Assembly: GCF_015712065.1 (NCBI RefSeq)
Contig: NZ_JACFYZ010000003.1
Coordinates: 248,001-312,000, forward strand
DNA length: 64,000 nt
Direction: 5' to 3'
Source: Ectopseudomonas chengduensis
GTDB lineage: Bacteria; Pseudomonadota; Gammaproteobacteria; Pseudomonadales; Pseudomonadaceae
Shown: positions 1 to 7,668 of the stretch, piece after piece
Position numbering within the stretch: position 1 is the stretch's first letter
Layout of the letters: each line of letters opens with the position of its first letter
The notes under the pieces: generated by a model
What the model saw: only the letters and a program-made list of their open reading frames with translations
Databases searched by the model: none
Told to the model about the DNA's origin: nothing
Position numbers and translations under genes: made by a program

Positions 1-1
1 G

Positions 2-1198
2 GAGGTCCGCAGCGAGCTGCCCGCGCCGCTTGGCCGGCAGCTGGCGAGCAGCCTGCCGCCCGGTGGTTTTCTCCTGGGGCTGAGCAGCATTGCCTGGCGC
101 GAAGCCTGGAAGTACGGCGAGCGCGCCTACCGCTATTGCCAGCACGACCTGGGGCACGCCCTGGCGGCGCTGGCCATCGCCGCCAGCGTGCAGGGCTGGC
201 AGGTGCGCATGCTCCACGGCGTGGCCGAGGCGCGTCTGGACGGACTGCTGGGACTGGACGGAGACGACTTTCACGAAGCCGAACACGGCGACTGCTTGCT
301 GTGGATAGGTCCGGCGCAGACGATGGAATTCGCGCTGCCCGAGGCCCTGCTGACAGCGTTGGCACAGCTTGAGCGGAGCGGTGCGCCCAATCGCCTGTCC
401 CGTGAGTATCGCCACTGGCCCGAGTTGCAGCGTATACATGGGCTATGCCGTGCGCCGGCACGTCCTCGCGCCGCCTGGAGCGTAGATGCTGCTGGTGTTC
501 GCAATGACAACCCCGGCCTACCCTTGAGGCCCATCCTGCATCGCCGACGCAGTGCGCAAAGCATGGACGGCCGCAGCGGTATTCAGGCTGCACTGCTGCT
601 GGCCTGGCTGCGCCGCCTGATGCCGCAGCAGTCACCAGTACCGTTCGCCGTGACTGGTGAGCCGAGCGAGATCGACCTGCTGCTGTTCATCCATCGCGTG
701 CAGGGGTTTGCGCCTGGCCTGTACTGGCTGGATCGCACGGGCAGCGGTGTGCAGCCGCTACGCGAGGATTACCTGTGGCAGCGGGTGGACGAGGAACTGC
801 CGCTGTATCGTCTGCTTGAAGGCGATGCACGTGGTCTGGCGGGGTTTCTCAGCTGTGGCCAGGACATTGCCGCCGACGGCTGTGTGGCCTTGGCCATGCT
901 GGCACGGGTGGAGCGCGCCGTGGCGGATGGCGCCTGGCGTTATCCACGGCTCTACTGGGAATGTGGCCAGATTGGTCAGGTGCTCTATCTGGAAGCCGAG
1001 GCGGCCGGGCTTTCGGGTACTGGCATCGGTTGTTATTTCGACGACGCTTTGCGGGAATTGCTCGGAGATGCCGACAGCGGCTGGCAAAGTCTTTACCATT
1101 TCACCCTTGGCCGCGCTGTATGGGATGAACGCCTGACGTCCCTGCCGGCCTATTCCCAACCGCGATTACCAACCCCTGCACAAGGAGAGACTCCATGA
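2..1198 (+). CDS. SagB/ThcOx-type nitroreductase family protein (5' truncated by the window)
   Basis: The reading frame is already open at base 2, so the true start lies upstream. The visible N-terminal part carries WKYGERAYRYCQHDLGHAL, the hallmark of SagB-type flavin dehydrogenases (FMN-dependent nitroreductase fold). A second nitroreductase-like half follows, with RRRSAQSMDGRSG near base 545 and YWECGQIGQVLYLEAEAAGL near 955. Two tandem half-domains are usual for the long SagB/ThcOx proteins. In toxin clusters these enzymes oxidise azolines to azoles, but no cyclodehydratase or precursor peptide is visible here, so the substrate is unknown. The stop codon overlaps the tesB start (ATGA), showing translational coupling with the next gene. 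The family call is good and the function is open. Confidence 0.75.
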   Translation, partial: EVRSELPAPLGRQLASSLPPGGFLLGLSSIAWREAWKYGERAYRYCQHDLGHALAALAIAASVQGWQVRMLHGVAEARLDGLLGLDGDDFHEAEHGDCLLWIGPAQTMEFALPEALLTALAQLERSGAPNRLSREYRHWPELQRIHGLCRAPARPRAAWSVDAAGVRNDNPGLPLRPILHRRRSAQSMDGRSGIQAALLLAWLRRLMPQQSPVPFAVTGEPSEIDLLLFIHRVQGFAPGLYWLDRTGSGVQPLREDYLWQRVDEELPLYRLLEGDARGLAGFLSCGQDIAADGCVALAMLARVERAVADGAWRYPRLYWECGQIGQVLYLEAEAAGLSGTGIGCYFDDALRELLGDADSGWQSLYHFTLGRAVWDERLTSLPAYSQPRLPTPAQGETP

Positions 1199-2064
1199 CC
1201 CAGGTACTCGACGATCTGGTCGCGCTGCTGAGCCTGGAACAGATCGAGGAAAACCTGTTCCGTGGCCGCAGCCAGGATCTCGGTTTTCGCCAGCTGTTCG
1301 GCGGCCAGGTGCTTGGCCAATGCATTTCCGCCGCCAGCCAGACGGTCGAGGAGGCGCGCCACGTGCACTCCATGCACGGTTACTTCCTGCGCCCGGGCGA
1401 TGCCAGCCTGCCGGTGGTCTATCAGGTCGAGCGCACCCGCGATGGTGGCAGCTTCAGCACCCGCCGCGTGGTGGCGGTGCAGAAGGGCCAGCCGATCTTC
1501 TTCTGCAGTGCGTCCTTCCAGTACGACGAGGAAGGCTTTCATCACCAGAACCAAATGCCGGACGTTCCCGGCCCCGAGGGCCTGAAGTCGGAAACCGAGC
1601 TGGCGCGCATGGTGGCGCCGATGATTCCCGAGCGCATGCGTGAGCGGTTGATCAGCGACAAGCCGATCGAGATCCGCCCGGTTACTCTGATCAACCCCTT
1701 TGCCCCGCAGCCCTGCGAACCGGTCAAGTACGTGTGGTTCCGCGCGGCCGGCGAGCTGCCGGACGACCCGCAACTGCACAAGTACCTGCTGGCTTACGCC
1801 AGTGACTTCAACCTGCTGACCACCTCGATGCAGCCCCACGGCGTGTCGGTGTTCCAGAAGTTCATGCAGGTCGCCAGCCTCGACCATTCGCTGTGGTTCC
1901 ACCGCAACCTGCGCATGGATGACTGGCTGCTGTACGCCATGGACAGCCCCTGGGCCGGCAACGCCCGCGGCTTCTCCCGCGCCAGCATCTACAACCGCCA
2001 GGGCGAGCTGGTGGCCTCGGCAGCCCAGGAAGGTCTGACGCGCGTGCGTGAGGACTGGAAGTGA
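1195..2064 (+). CDS. tesB: acyl-CoA thioesterase II
   Basis: This 289-residue protein has the length and double hot-dog layout of TesB, which hydrolyses medium and long acyl-CoAs to free fatty acid and CoA in the cytoplasm. The N-terminal half contains FGGQVLGQ and the histidine-rich HVHSMHGYFLRPGD segment. Catalytic positions of E. coli TesB fall at the same numbers: Asp204 (YASDF) and Gln278 (AQEGL). Position 228 is Ser (ASLDHS), where E. coli has Thr. The start overlaps the upstream SagB-type gene by 4 bp and the stop overlaps the downstream HAD gene, so the three form one operon. Start choice is secure because of the ATGA overlap. Confidence 0.93.
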   Translation: MTQVLDDLVALLSLEQIEENLFRGRSQDLGFRQLFGGQVLGQCISAASQTVEEARHVHSMHGYFLRPGDASLPVVYQVERTRDGGSFSTRRVVAVQKGQPIFFCSASFQYDEEGFHHQNQMPDVPGPEGLKSETELARMVAPMIPERMRERLISDKPIEIRPVTLINPFAPQPCEPVKYVWFRAAGELPDDPQLHKYLLAYASDFNLLTTSMQPHGVSVFQKFMQVASLDHSLWFHRNLRMDDWLLYAMDSPWAGNARGFSRASIYNRQGELVASAAQEGLTRVREDWK

Positions 2065-2654
2065 GAACACTGCGCGAAGCACGTCACTGGGTGTTCGACA
2101 TGGACGGCACCCTGACCCTGGCAGTGCATGATTTCCCGGCGATCAAGCGGGCGCTGGGCATTCCCCAGGAGGAGGACATCCTTCATCACCTGGCGGCGCT
2201 ACCGGCAGAGGAGGCCGCGGCCAAGCATGCCTGGCTGCTCGAGCACGAGCGCGAACTGGCGGTGGCCTCGCGCCCGGCGCCGGGTGCCATCGAGCTGGTG
2301 CGTACCCTGTGCGAACGTGGCTGCCAGCTCGGCATCCTCACGCGCAATGCTCATTCGCTGGCGTTGCTGACATTGCAGGCCATCGGCCTGGATGACTGCT
2401 TTGCCAGGGCGGACATTCTTGGCCGCGACGAGGCTCCACCCAAACCGCATCCGGGTGGGCTGCTGCACCTGGCCGAGCGCTGGAACGTTACGCCGCGTGA
2501 GCTGGTAATGGTCGGCGACTACCGCTTCGACCTGGAGTGCGCCCAGGCCGCCGGTGCGCGCAGCGTGCTGGTCAACCTGCCGGACAACCCCTGGCCGGAG
2601 CTGACCGGGCTGCATGCGCAGGATTGCGCGCAGCTGTTGGCCGGGCTGAGCTGA
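2061..2654 (+). CDS. HAD-superfamily phosphatase (phosphoglycolate phosphatase-like)
   Basis: This 197-residue Rossmann-fold hydrolase shows all four HAD motifs: FDMDGT with nucleophile Asp13 and Asp15, Thr94 in GILTRN, Lys128 in PPKPHP, and Asp153/Asp157 in VMVGDYRFDLE. A small helical cap of about 60 residues lies between motifs I and II, typical of subfamily IA enzymes such as Gph and PGMB-like phosphatases. The chosen start is a GTG overlapping the tesB stop (GTGA); the next ATG in frame (2101) is inside motif I, so it cannot be the start. The substrate is not predictable. Third gene of the SagB-tesB operon. Confidence 0.88.
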   Translation: MRTLREARHWVFDMDGTLTLAVHDFPAIKRALGIPQEEDILHHLAALPAEEAAAKHAWLLEHERELAVASRPAPGAIELVRTLCERGCQLGILTRNAHSLALLTLQAIGLDDCFARADILGRDEAPPKPHPGGLLHLAERWNVTPRELVMVGDYRFDLECAQAAGARSVLVNLPDNPWPELTGLHAQDCAQLLAGLS

Positions 2655-2665
2655 GCGGCGAGGTC

Positions 2666-3754
2666 TCAGTTATTGACAGCGTGTTGCGGGCTTGCGACTG
2701 ATGCGGTGTCCATGCCCCTAGCCTGAGCGAGGATGGGTTGCCAGTCGCTGCGCCACTGCGTCAGTGCCGCGCCATCGCCGCGAAATACCAGATCGAGAAA
2801 AGCCAGGCTCAGGTCGGCCGTGGCTGCCTTGGTCTTGGCGTTGAGCGAGGGGCCGCCGGTGAACGAGCGATCGGTGAAGATGCTGTGGGAGCCATCGCGA
2901 AATACCGCCAGCAATTTGGTCGGATTGGCCACCGCATCGTAGATTGCCAGGCGGTCATCCGCGCCAGAGCGATAACCCGGAATCTGGATCACGTCATCGG
3001 TGGCGGTCACATGCAGGGTCGGTACCGAGACCTGGCCGAGCACCGCTGCCAGGTTGTTTTCACCATAGAACGGCGGGGCCGAGATGATCACCGCGGCGGC
3101 AAAGCGAGGGTCGCGGTAGCTGATGACCTGGCCGTCCCTGACCACCTGCGCCCCTGCCGTGAGCAGCGCCGTGTTGGCGCCGTAGGAGTGCCCGGCGATG
3201 ACGATGCGTTGTGGGTCGACCGCAGCGCCCAGCTTCCCTGTCGCAGCGGAAAGCATCTGGTCGAGGGCGAAGCTCACATCGCTGGCGCGGGCCATCGCTT
3301 CGCTTTCCTGGGCGGCATCGTGCAGGCGCTCCACCACGGCGAACGGGTTACCCCGCCACAGTGCGGAATCACTGCCGACATGCTGCACGTGCAGGCTGGC
3401 GACGCCGTGGCTCGACCAGTGCTTGCCGAGGTAGCTGTAGCCCTTGCGTGAGCCGCCGATGCCATGGGAGAACACAACCAGCGGCACGCTGGCGCCTGGC
3501 TGTACGTTGGCCGGCCAGTAAAGGCGTACCGGAACGGCGCGCGAGCGGGTCTGATCGAGCCAGTCGAAATCGCTGATTTCGTAGGCCGGCTCCTCTGCTT
3601 CAGTGGTGTTGGCCGTGGCCGTATTCGACACGGCCAGCATGGCCAGCAATGCGCTTGCCAACATCTTCCAGCCTCTGCGTCGTGGTTGTGCGACGAAGTC
3701 GGCGGAGTCGGCAAGGTCGTCACTGCTGGTTTGGTATTTCAGAGTCGAGTTCAT
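2666..3754 (-). CDS. exported alpha/beta hydrolase (dienelactone hydrolase/PAF-AH-like)
   Basis: This 362-residue serine hydrolase has the nucleophile elbow GHSYG (Ser190), an acid in TATDD (Asp253 or Asp254) and His290 in RDGSH. The oxyanion segment VVFSHGIGG lies near residues 93-101. A long 27-residue N-terminal lead ends in RRRGWK and is followed by a hydrophobic stretch ending ALA-type (NTATA, about residue 48), so export by a signal peptide is likely. It resembles the predicted dienelactone hydrolases (COG4188) and platelet-activating-factor acetylhydrolase-like esterases; the substrate is unknown. A shorter start at Met31 (MLASALL) would give a more conventional signal peptide. It stands alone, convergent with the HAD gene. 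Confidence 0.82.
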   Translation of the reverse strand: MNSTLKYQTSSDDLADSADFVAQPRRRGWKMLASALLAMLAVSNTATANTTEAEEPAYEISDFDWLDQTRSRAVPVRLYWPANVQPGASVPLVVFSHGIGGSRKGYSYLGKHWSSHGVASLHVQHVGSDSALWRGNPFAVVERLHDAAQESEAMARASDVSFALDQMLSAATGKLGAAVDPQRIVIAGHSYGANTALLTAGAQVVRDGQVISYRDPRFAAAVIISAPPFYGENNLAAVLGQVSVPTLHVTATDDVIQIPGYRSGADDRLAIYDAVANPTKLLAVFRDGSHSIFTDRSFTGGPSLNAKTKAATADLSLAFLDLVFRGDGAALTQWRSDWQPILAQARGMDTASVASPQHAVNN

Positions 3755-3785
3755 CGTGGTGCGGATTCCCTGGCGGCTGTTCAGG

Positions 3786-4742
3786 CTATGGAAAGAGTTG
3801 GTAGGGCTTGGTGACCCGCAAAGGCGCGGCGGGAAATGACATGCCGGTGAGGCGTGCGGATTCGTTCCACAGGCGTCTGGCCATACCCAGGTCCATTGCC
3901 TGCAGAGGCGTTCTGGCGAGGACGGGGTAACCGCGGGTTTCGCTCAGCCTGTTCGGGCCGTAGTAGGCGCCGCCCTGAGCTTGCGGGGCGGTCGCGGCGA
4001 ACAGCGTCGGCAGCGCGCCCTGAGCCGCTGGCTGGAACAGGAACCAGAGCAGGCGCCTGGCACTGCCGGCTGCGCTCCACTTGCCGGCGCCATTGGGCAG
4101 CAGTTCGGTACGTGACACACCCGGATGCGCCGCGATACTGCGGATACCCCAGCCAGCCGCGTTGCTGCGGCGTTGCAGTTCCAGGGCGAACATCAGGCAG
4201 GCCAGTTTGGACTGGCTGTAGGCGACCATCGGCTTGTAGCCACGGGTGGATTGCAGGTCGCTCAGGTCGATGGCGCCTTGCCTGGCAGCGATGCTGGAGA
4301 GGCTGACGACGCGCGGCTGGTCGCCCTTGCGCAGCAGCGGCAACAGCTGGGCGGTCAGGGCGAAGTGACCGAGGTGGTTGGTGCCGAACTGCAGTTCGAA
4401 GCCGTCGGCCGTCTCCTGGCGCTGCGGCGGCGTCATCACCCCGGCGTTGTTGATCAGCAGGTCGATGTGGCCATCGGAGTCGCCAAGGCGTTTGGCGAAG
4501 GCGTCGATGGAATCGAGGCTGGCCAGGTCCAACTGCTCGAAGCAGACGTCGCAGCCCGGATTGAGTTGGCGGATCTGCTCGACGGCAGCCGCGCCACGCG
4601 AAGGGTTGCGGCCGGCGAGTATTACCCGCGCTCCCGCTTCGGCCAGGGCTTTTGCGTCTTCGAAGCCGAGCCCACCGGTGCCGGTGATGACGGCGGTGCG
4701 ACCGTGTAGCGAGGGAATATCGGAAGTGGTCCAGTTGGCCAT
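3786..4742 (-). CDS. SDR-family NAD(P)-dependent oxidoreductase
   Basis: This 318-residue protein carries the short-chain dehydrogenase signature in order: cofactor loop TGTGGLG (20-26), NNAG (98-101), Ser150 in SLSS, and the catalytic pair Tyr175/Lys179 in YSQSK. The overall layout matches the retinol-dehydrogenase/WWOX-like SDRs often annotated in Pseudomonas next to TetR regulators. It is divergent from the TetR gene at 4849, with a cluster of TGCAC half-sites between them, so that regulator probably represses it. The substrate cannot be inferred. Confidence 0.88.
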   Translation of the reverse strand: MANWTTSDIPSLHGRTAVITGTGGLGFEDAKALAEAGARVILAGRNPSRGAAAVEQIRQLNPGCDVCFEQLDLASLDSIDAFAKRLGDSDGHIDLLINNAGVMTPPQRQETADGFELQFGTNHLGHFALTAQLLPLLRKGDQPRVVSLSSIAARQGAIDLSDLQSTRGYKPMVAYSQSKLACLMFALELQRRSNAAGWGIRSIAAHPGVSRTELLPNGAGKWSAAGSARRLLWFLFQPAAQGALPTLFAATAPQAQGGAYYGPNRLSETRGYPVLARTPLQAMDLGMARRLWNESARLTGMSFPAAPLRVTKPYQLFP

Positions 4743-4787
4743 GATCGTTGCCTTGCCTCAGAATGGGGCGTTAATCTGAATGCATTA

Positions 4788-4831
4788 ATAATTGCACTGG
4801 GTGCAAACATTAGTGCACTCAGTGCAATTAT
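4788..4831. promoter_or_regulatory. probable operator of the divergent TetR/SDR pair
   Basis: Perfect 12-bp inverted arms ATAATTGCACTG (4788-4799) and CAGTGCAATTAT (4820-4831) enclose further copies of the same half-site (GTGCAA at 4801 and AGTGCACT at 4812). The site lies between the SDR gene start (4742) and the TetR start (4849). Four spaced half-sites are what two TetR dimers would occupy. Operator function is inferred from symmetry and position. Confidence 0.7.
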
Positions 4832-4848
4832 CGCAATAGGCTATTGGA

Positions 4849-5460
4849 ATGACCGAATCTCTCCCTCCCGAGGGCCATGCACCTGCCGAAGGCCTGCGAG
4901 AGCGCAAGCGCCGGGCCACTCGGCAGCGTATCGCCGAAGTCGGGCTGCAGTTGTTTCTCACAAATGGTTACGAAAGCACCACGCTCGACGCGATCGCCGC
5001 CGAGGCGGGTATCTCGCGGCGTACCTTCTTTTCCTATTTCAAGTCGAAGGATGACGTCATCCTGTCCTGGCAGGAGGCCGGCTGGGCCAGCATCCATAGC
5101 GAGCTGCTGCAGGTGTCGCCGGATATCGCGCCGCTGGACGCCGTGCGCGATGTATTGGTGAGTCATATTTCCCGCTACACCACCGAGCAGATGGCGGCCA
5201 TCGACCGCCTGATGCGCTCCAGCGAGTCGCTGCTGGCGCGCAAGCAGGCGTATTACGCCGAGCAGGAGAGGCAGCTGTTCGCCACGCTCTGTGAGGTATG
5301 GCGCCAACCCGAGCGGCGCATGACCCTGCGCGTGGTGGCCATGGCGTCTCTGGGCGCCATGCGCCTGGCGATCCAGACCTGGCAGGAGCAGCTGGGTCAG
5401 CCCAAGCCCGTGGCCAGTTATCTCGAGGAAGCGTTCGAGACGCTCAAGTCCGAACTCTGA
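4849..5460 (+). CDS. TetR/AcrR-family transcriptional regulator
   Basis: This 203-residue protein has an N-terminal TetR DNA-binding domain (residues about 20-67): RQRIAEVGLQLFLTNGYEST, then the helix-turn-helix around AAEAGISRRTFFSYFKSKDD. The C-terminal ligand domain is divergent, as usual. It is divergent from the SDR oxidoreductase gene and faces the TGCAC palindrome cluster at 4788-4831, so repression of the SDR and of itself is the likely role. The ligand is unknown. The ATG starts directly after the operator, so the 5' leader must be very short. Confidence 0.88.
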   Translation: MTESLPPEGHAPAEGLRERKRRATRQRIAEVGLQLFLTNGYESTTLDAIAAEAGISRRTFFSYFKSKDDVILSWQEAGWASIHSELLQVSPDIAPLDAVRDVLVSHISRYTTEQMAAIDRLMRSSESLLARKQAYYAEQERQLFATLCEVWRQPERRMTLRVVAMASLGAMRLAIQTWQEQLGQPKPVASYLEEAFETLKSEL

Positions 5461-5517
5461 CTGCACTGGCAAGCGCACGTCGGGCCGAATAAAAAAGATT
5501 CTCGTGGGGAGATACGC

Positions 5518-6130
5518 TTGATACCGGACTGGCAATTACGTGTTAGCTGTCGATGACTTGGCACTATCCGTTAGCGTGTCGTCTGATCTGATGGGTTTCG
5601 CCCCTTACGGGCGACTCACTTTCTTTGCTTGTGCAAAGAAAGTAAGCAAAGAAACACACCCCTACATACGGCCCCGGCTACGCCGGGGTTCCCTCGCTCC
5701 ATCACCGCTCCAGGGGCACGCTGCGAAGGGGGCTTGGGCGTCGTCTGCACCATCGCAGTTGAAGAGCAAAGGCAAAGGTCAGACGCCGCCAATTCCAATT
5801 CCGCAAAGATTACGTAAGCTCGCGACCTGATCCCCTTCAGGAGGCCGAGCAGAGGTGTTGCGTAGGGGAGTGAGCCGCATGGATGCGGCGAAAGGCTTAA
5901 AGGGCCATGGATGGCCCTTGTAAGCCGGCCCCGGAGCAACGCCGGAGCGAGGGGAGTTTCGCGTAGCGAAACCCGGATGTCGGGGTGCCCTTCTTTGGCA
6001 CACCTTTCTTGGGCAAGCAAGAAAGGTGTGGCGCCCGTAAGGGGCGCAACCTAAACGCTCAGTGGACTCGGTAATGGATAGTGCCAAGTCAGTAAGCGAT
6101 ACGTACACAAACTTGCCAGTCCGGTGTCAA
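5518..6130. repeat. 613-bp imperfect inverted-repeat element
   Basis: The ends are near-perfect 18-bp inverted copies (TTGATACCGGACTGGCAA at 5518-5535 and TTGCCAGTCCGGTGTCAA at 6113-6130). Inside, further matching pairs recur in mirror order: GACTTGGCACTATCC (5555-5569) with its complement at 6076-6090, CCCCTTACGGGCG near 5600 with CGCCCGTAAGGGGCG near 6032, and TTTCTTTGCTT/AAAGAAAG hairpins at 5620 and 6003. The right unit resembles a single copy at 44736-44952. Short open frames here are made of repeat sequence and are not considered genes. No transposase is present, so this is a non-autonomous or degenerate repeat. Confidence 0.75.
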
Positions 6131-6161
6131 GCCGCACTTTCCCCAAACTGTGCGAAGAACC

Positions 6162-6193
6162 AAAAAAACGCCCCCGCAAAGACTGCGGGGGCG
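6162..6193 (-). terminator. rho-independent terminator of the ttgABC operon
   Basis: On the minus strand a perfect 10-bp stem (CGCCCCCGCA / TGCGGGGGCG) with a 5-base loop is followed by a run of seven T. It lies about 40 bp past the ttgC stop codon. Confidence 0.92.
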
Positions 6194-6234
6194 GCGCGTT
6201 GGATAAGGTCGTCCTTGAAGCGGGTTACGCGCGG

Positions 6235-7668
6235 TCAACCTTGTGGGGCGTTGCTCCCCGTATAGCTCCAGCCACCACCCAGGGCCTTGTACAGCTCCAC
6301 TTCACTGCTGAGCTGGGCCAGGCGGTCGGCGATCAGTTGCTGGCGCACGCTGAACAGCTGACGCTGGGCATCGAGCAGGGTCAGGTAGCTGTCCACGCCG
6401 GTGCGGTAGCGCCGTTCGGCCAGGTCGTAATAGGTCTCGGTGGTTTCCAGCAGGGCGCGCTGGGCGTCCAGTTGCTGGCGGTAGGTGGTGCGCGCGGCGA
6501 GGCGGTCGGCGACCTCCTGGAAGGCCACCTGGATGGCTTTCTCGTATTGCGCGACCTGGATGTCACTCTGCAGTTCGGCATAGTCGAGGTTGGCGCGCAG
6601 ACGGCCGGCGTTGAAGATCGGCAGGCTGATCTGCGGCTGGAACAGCCAGGTACCCGAGCCGCCGTCGAACAGACCGGACAGCTGGCTGCTGGCGGTGCCG
6701 GCATTGGCGGTCAGGCTGATGCTGGGGAAGAACGCCGCACGCGCCGCGCCGATATTGGCGTTGGCGGCCTTGAGCTGGTACTCGGCCTGCAGCAGGTCGG
6801 GGCGACGTTGCAGCAGGTCGGCGGGCAGGCCGGCCGGTACCTGCTCCAGCAGTTCGGCGTTCAATGCCAGACCTTGCGGCAGGTCGGCCGGCAGGCCGGT
6901 GCCGAGCAGTTGAATCAGGGCGTTGCGATCCTGAGCGACCAGGCGCTGGTACTGCGCCAGGCTGACGCGGGCGCTGTCCACCGAGCTGCGTGCCTGGCTC
7001 AGGGCCAGGGCATCGGCGACACCGACGTCGAAGCTGCGCTGGGTCAGCTGGTAGCTTTCCTCGAAGGTCTTCAGGGTGTCCTGGGTCAGTTGCAGCAGCG
7101 CCTGATCCGCCTGCCATTGCAGGTAGGCGTTGGCGACGCTGGCGACCAGGCTGATCTGCGTGCTGCGCTGGGCCTGTTCGGTGGCCAGGTACTGCTGCAG
7201 AGCCTGCTCGCTGAGGCTGCGGATACGACCGAAGAAGTCCAGCTCCCAGGCGTTGACGCCCAGGGTGGCGCTGTACTGACCGCTGGTACGGGCTTCACCG
7301 GTCTGGCTCAGATCGGCCGGCAGGCGCTGGCGAGTGCCGGCGCCGTCGGCGGAAACCGAAGGCAGCAGGTCGGCACGCTGGATGCGGTACAGCGCGCGAT
7401 AGGCTTCGACGTTCAGCGCAGCGACACGCAGGTCGCGGTTGTTCTCCAGTGCCACCTGCACCAGTTGCTGCAGCGCCGGGTCGCGGAAGAACTCGCGCCA
7501 TTGCAGGTCGGCCGCCGCACGGCTGCCTTCGCTGGCGGCGCTGCCATAGGCTTCGCCTTGCGGCCAGTCGGCGGCCACCGGTGCGTCAGGGCGCTGATAG
7601 TCGGGAATCAGGCTGCAGCCGCTGAGCAGAGCGGCGGCCACGGCCAGGGACAACAGGGACTGCCTCAT
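6235..7668 (-). CDS. ttgC: outer-membrane channel of the RND efflux pump (OprM/TtgC family)
   Basis: This 477-residue protein is the outer-membrane factor that joins the RND pump and adaptor to form a tripartite drug and solvent exporter. It starts with a lipoprotein signal whose lipobox ends LLSGC (Cys18), followed by IPDYQRPD. Two repeated OEP domains follow, each with long helical hairpins (for example [13 protein letters not shown] near 135 and the later [19 protein letters not shown] repeat), as in OprM/TtgC. It overlaps the ttgB stop by 4 bp and is the last gene of the operon, followed by a strong terminator. The length equals that of OprM-type proteins. Confidence 0.93.
   Translation of the reverse strand: MRQSLLSLAVAAALLSGCSLIPDYQRPDAPVAADWPQGEAYGSAASEGSRAAADLQWREFFRDPALQQLVQVALENNRDLRVAALNVEAYRALYRIQRADLLPSVSADGAGTRQRLPADLSQTGEARTSGQYSATLGVNAWELDFFGRIRSLSEQALQQYLATEQAQRSTQISLVASVANAYLQWQADQALLQLTQDTLKTFEESYQLTQRSFDVGVADALALSQARSSVDSARVSLAQYQRLVAQDRNALIQLLGTGLPADLPQGLALNAELLEQVPAGLPADLLQRRPDLLQAEYQLKAANANIGAARAAFFPSISLTANAGTASSQLSGLFDGGSGTWLFQPQISLPIFNAGRLRANLDYAELQSDIQVAQYEKAIQVAFQEVADRLAARTTYRQQLDAQRALLETTETYYDLAERRYRTGVDSYLTLLDAQRQLFSVRQQLIADRLAQLSSEVELYKALGGGWSYTGSNAPQG

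Noticed and set aside
5540..6108. Short open frames of 60-130 codons in the inverted-repeat element
   Set aside because: They consist of repeat and hairpin sequence, are present on both strands, and have no family resemblance.
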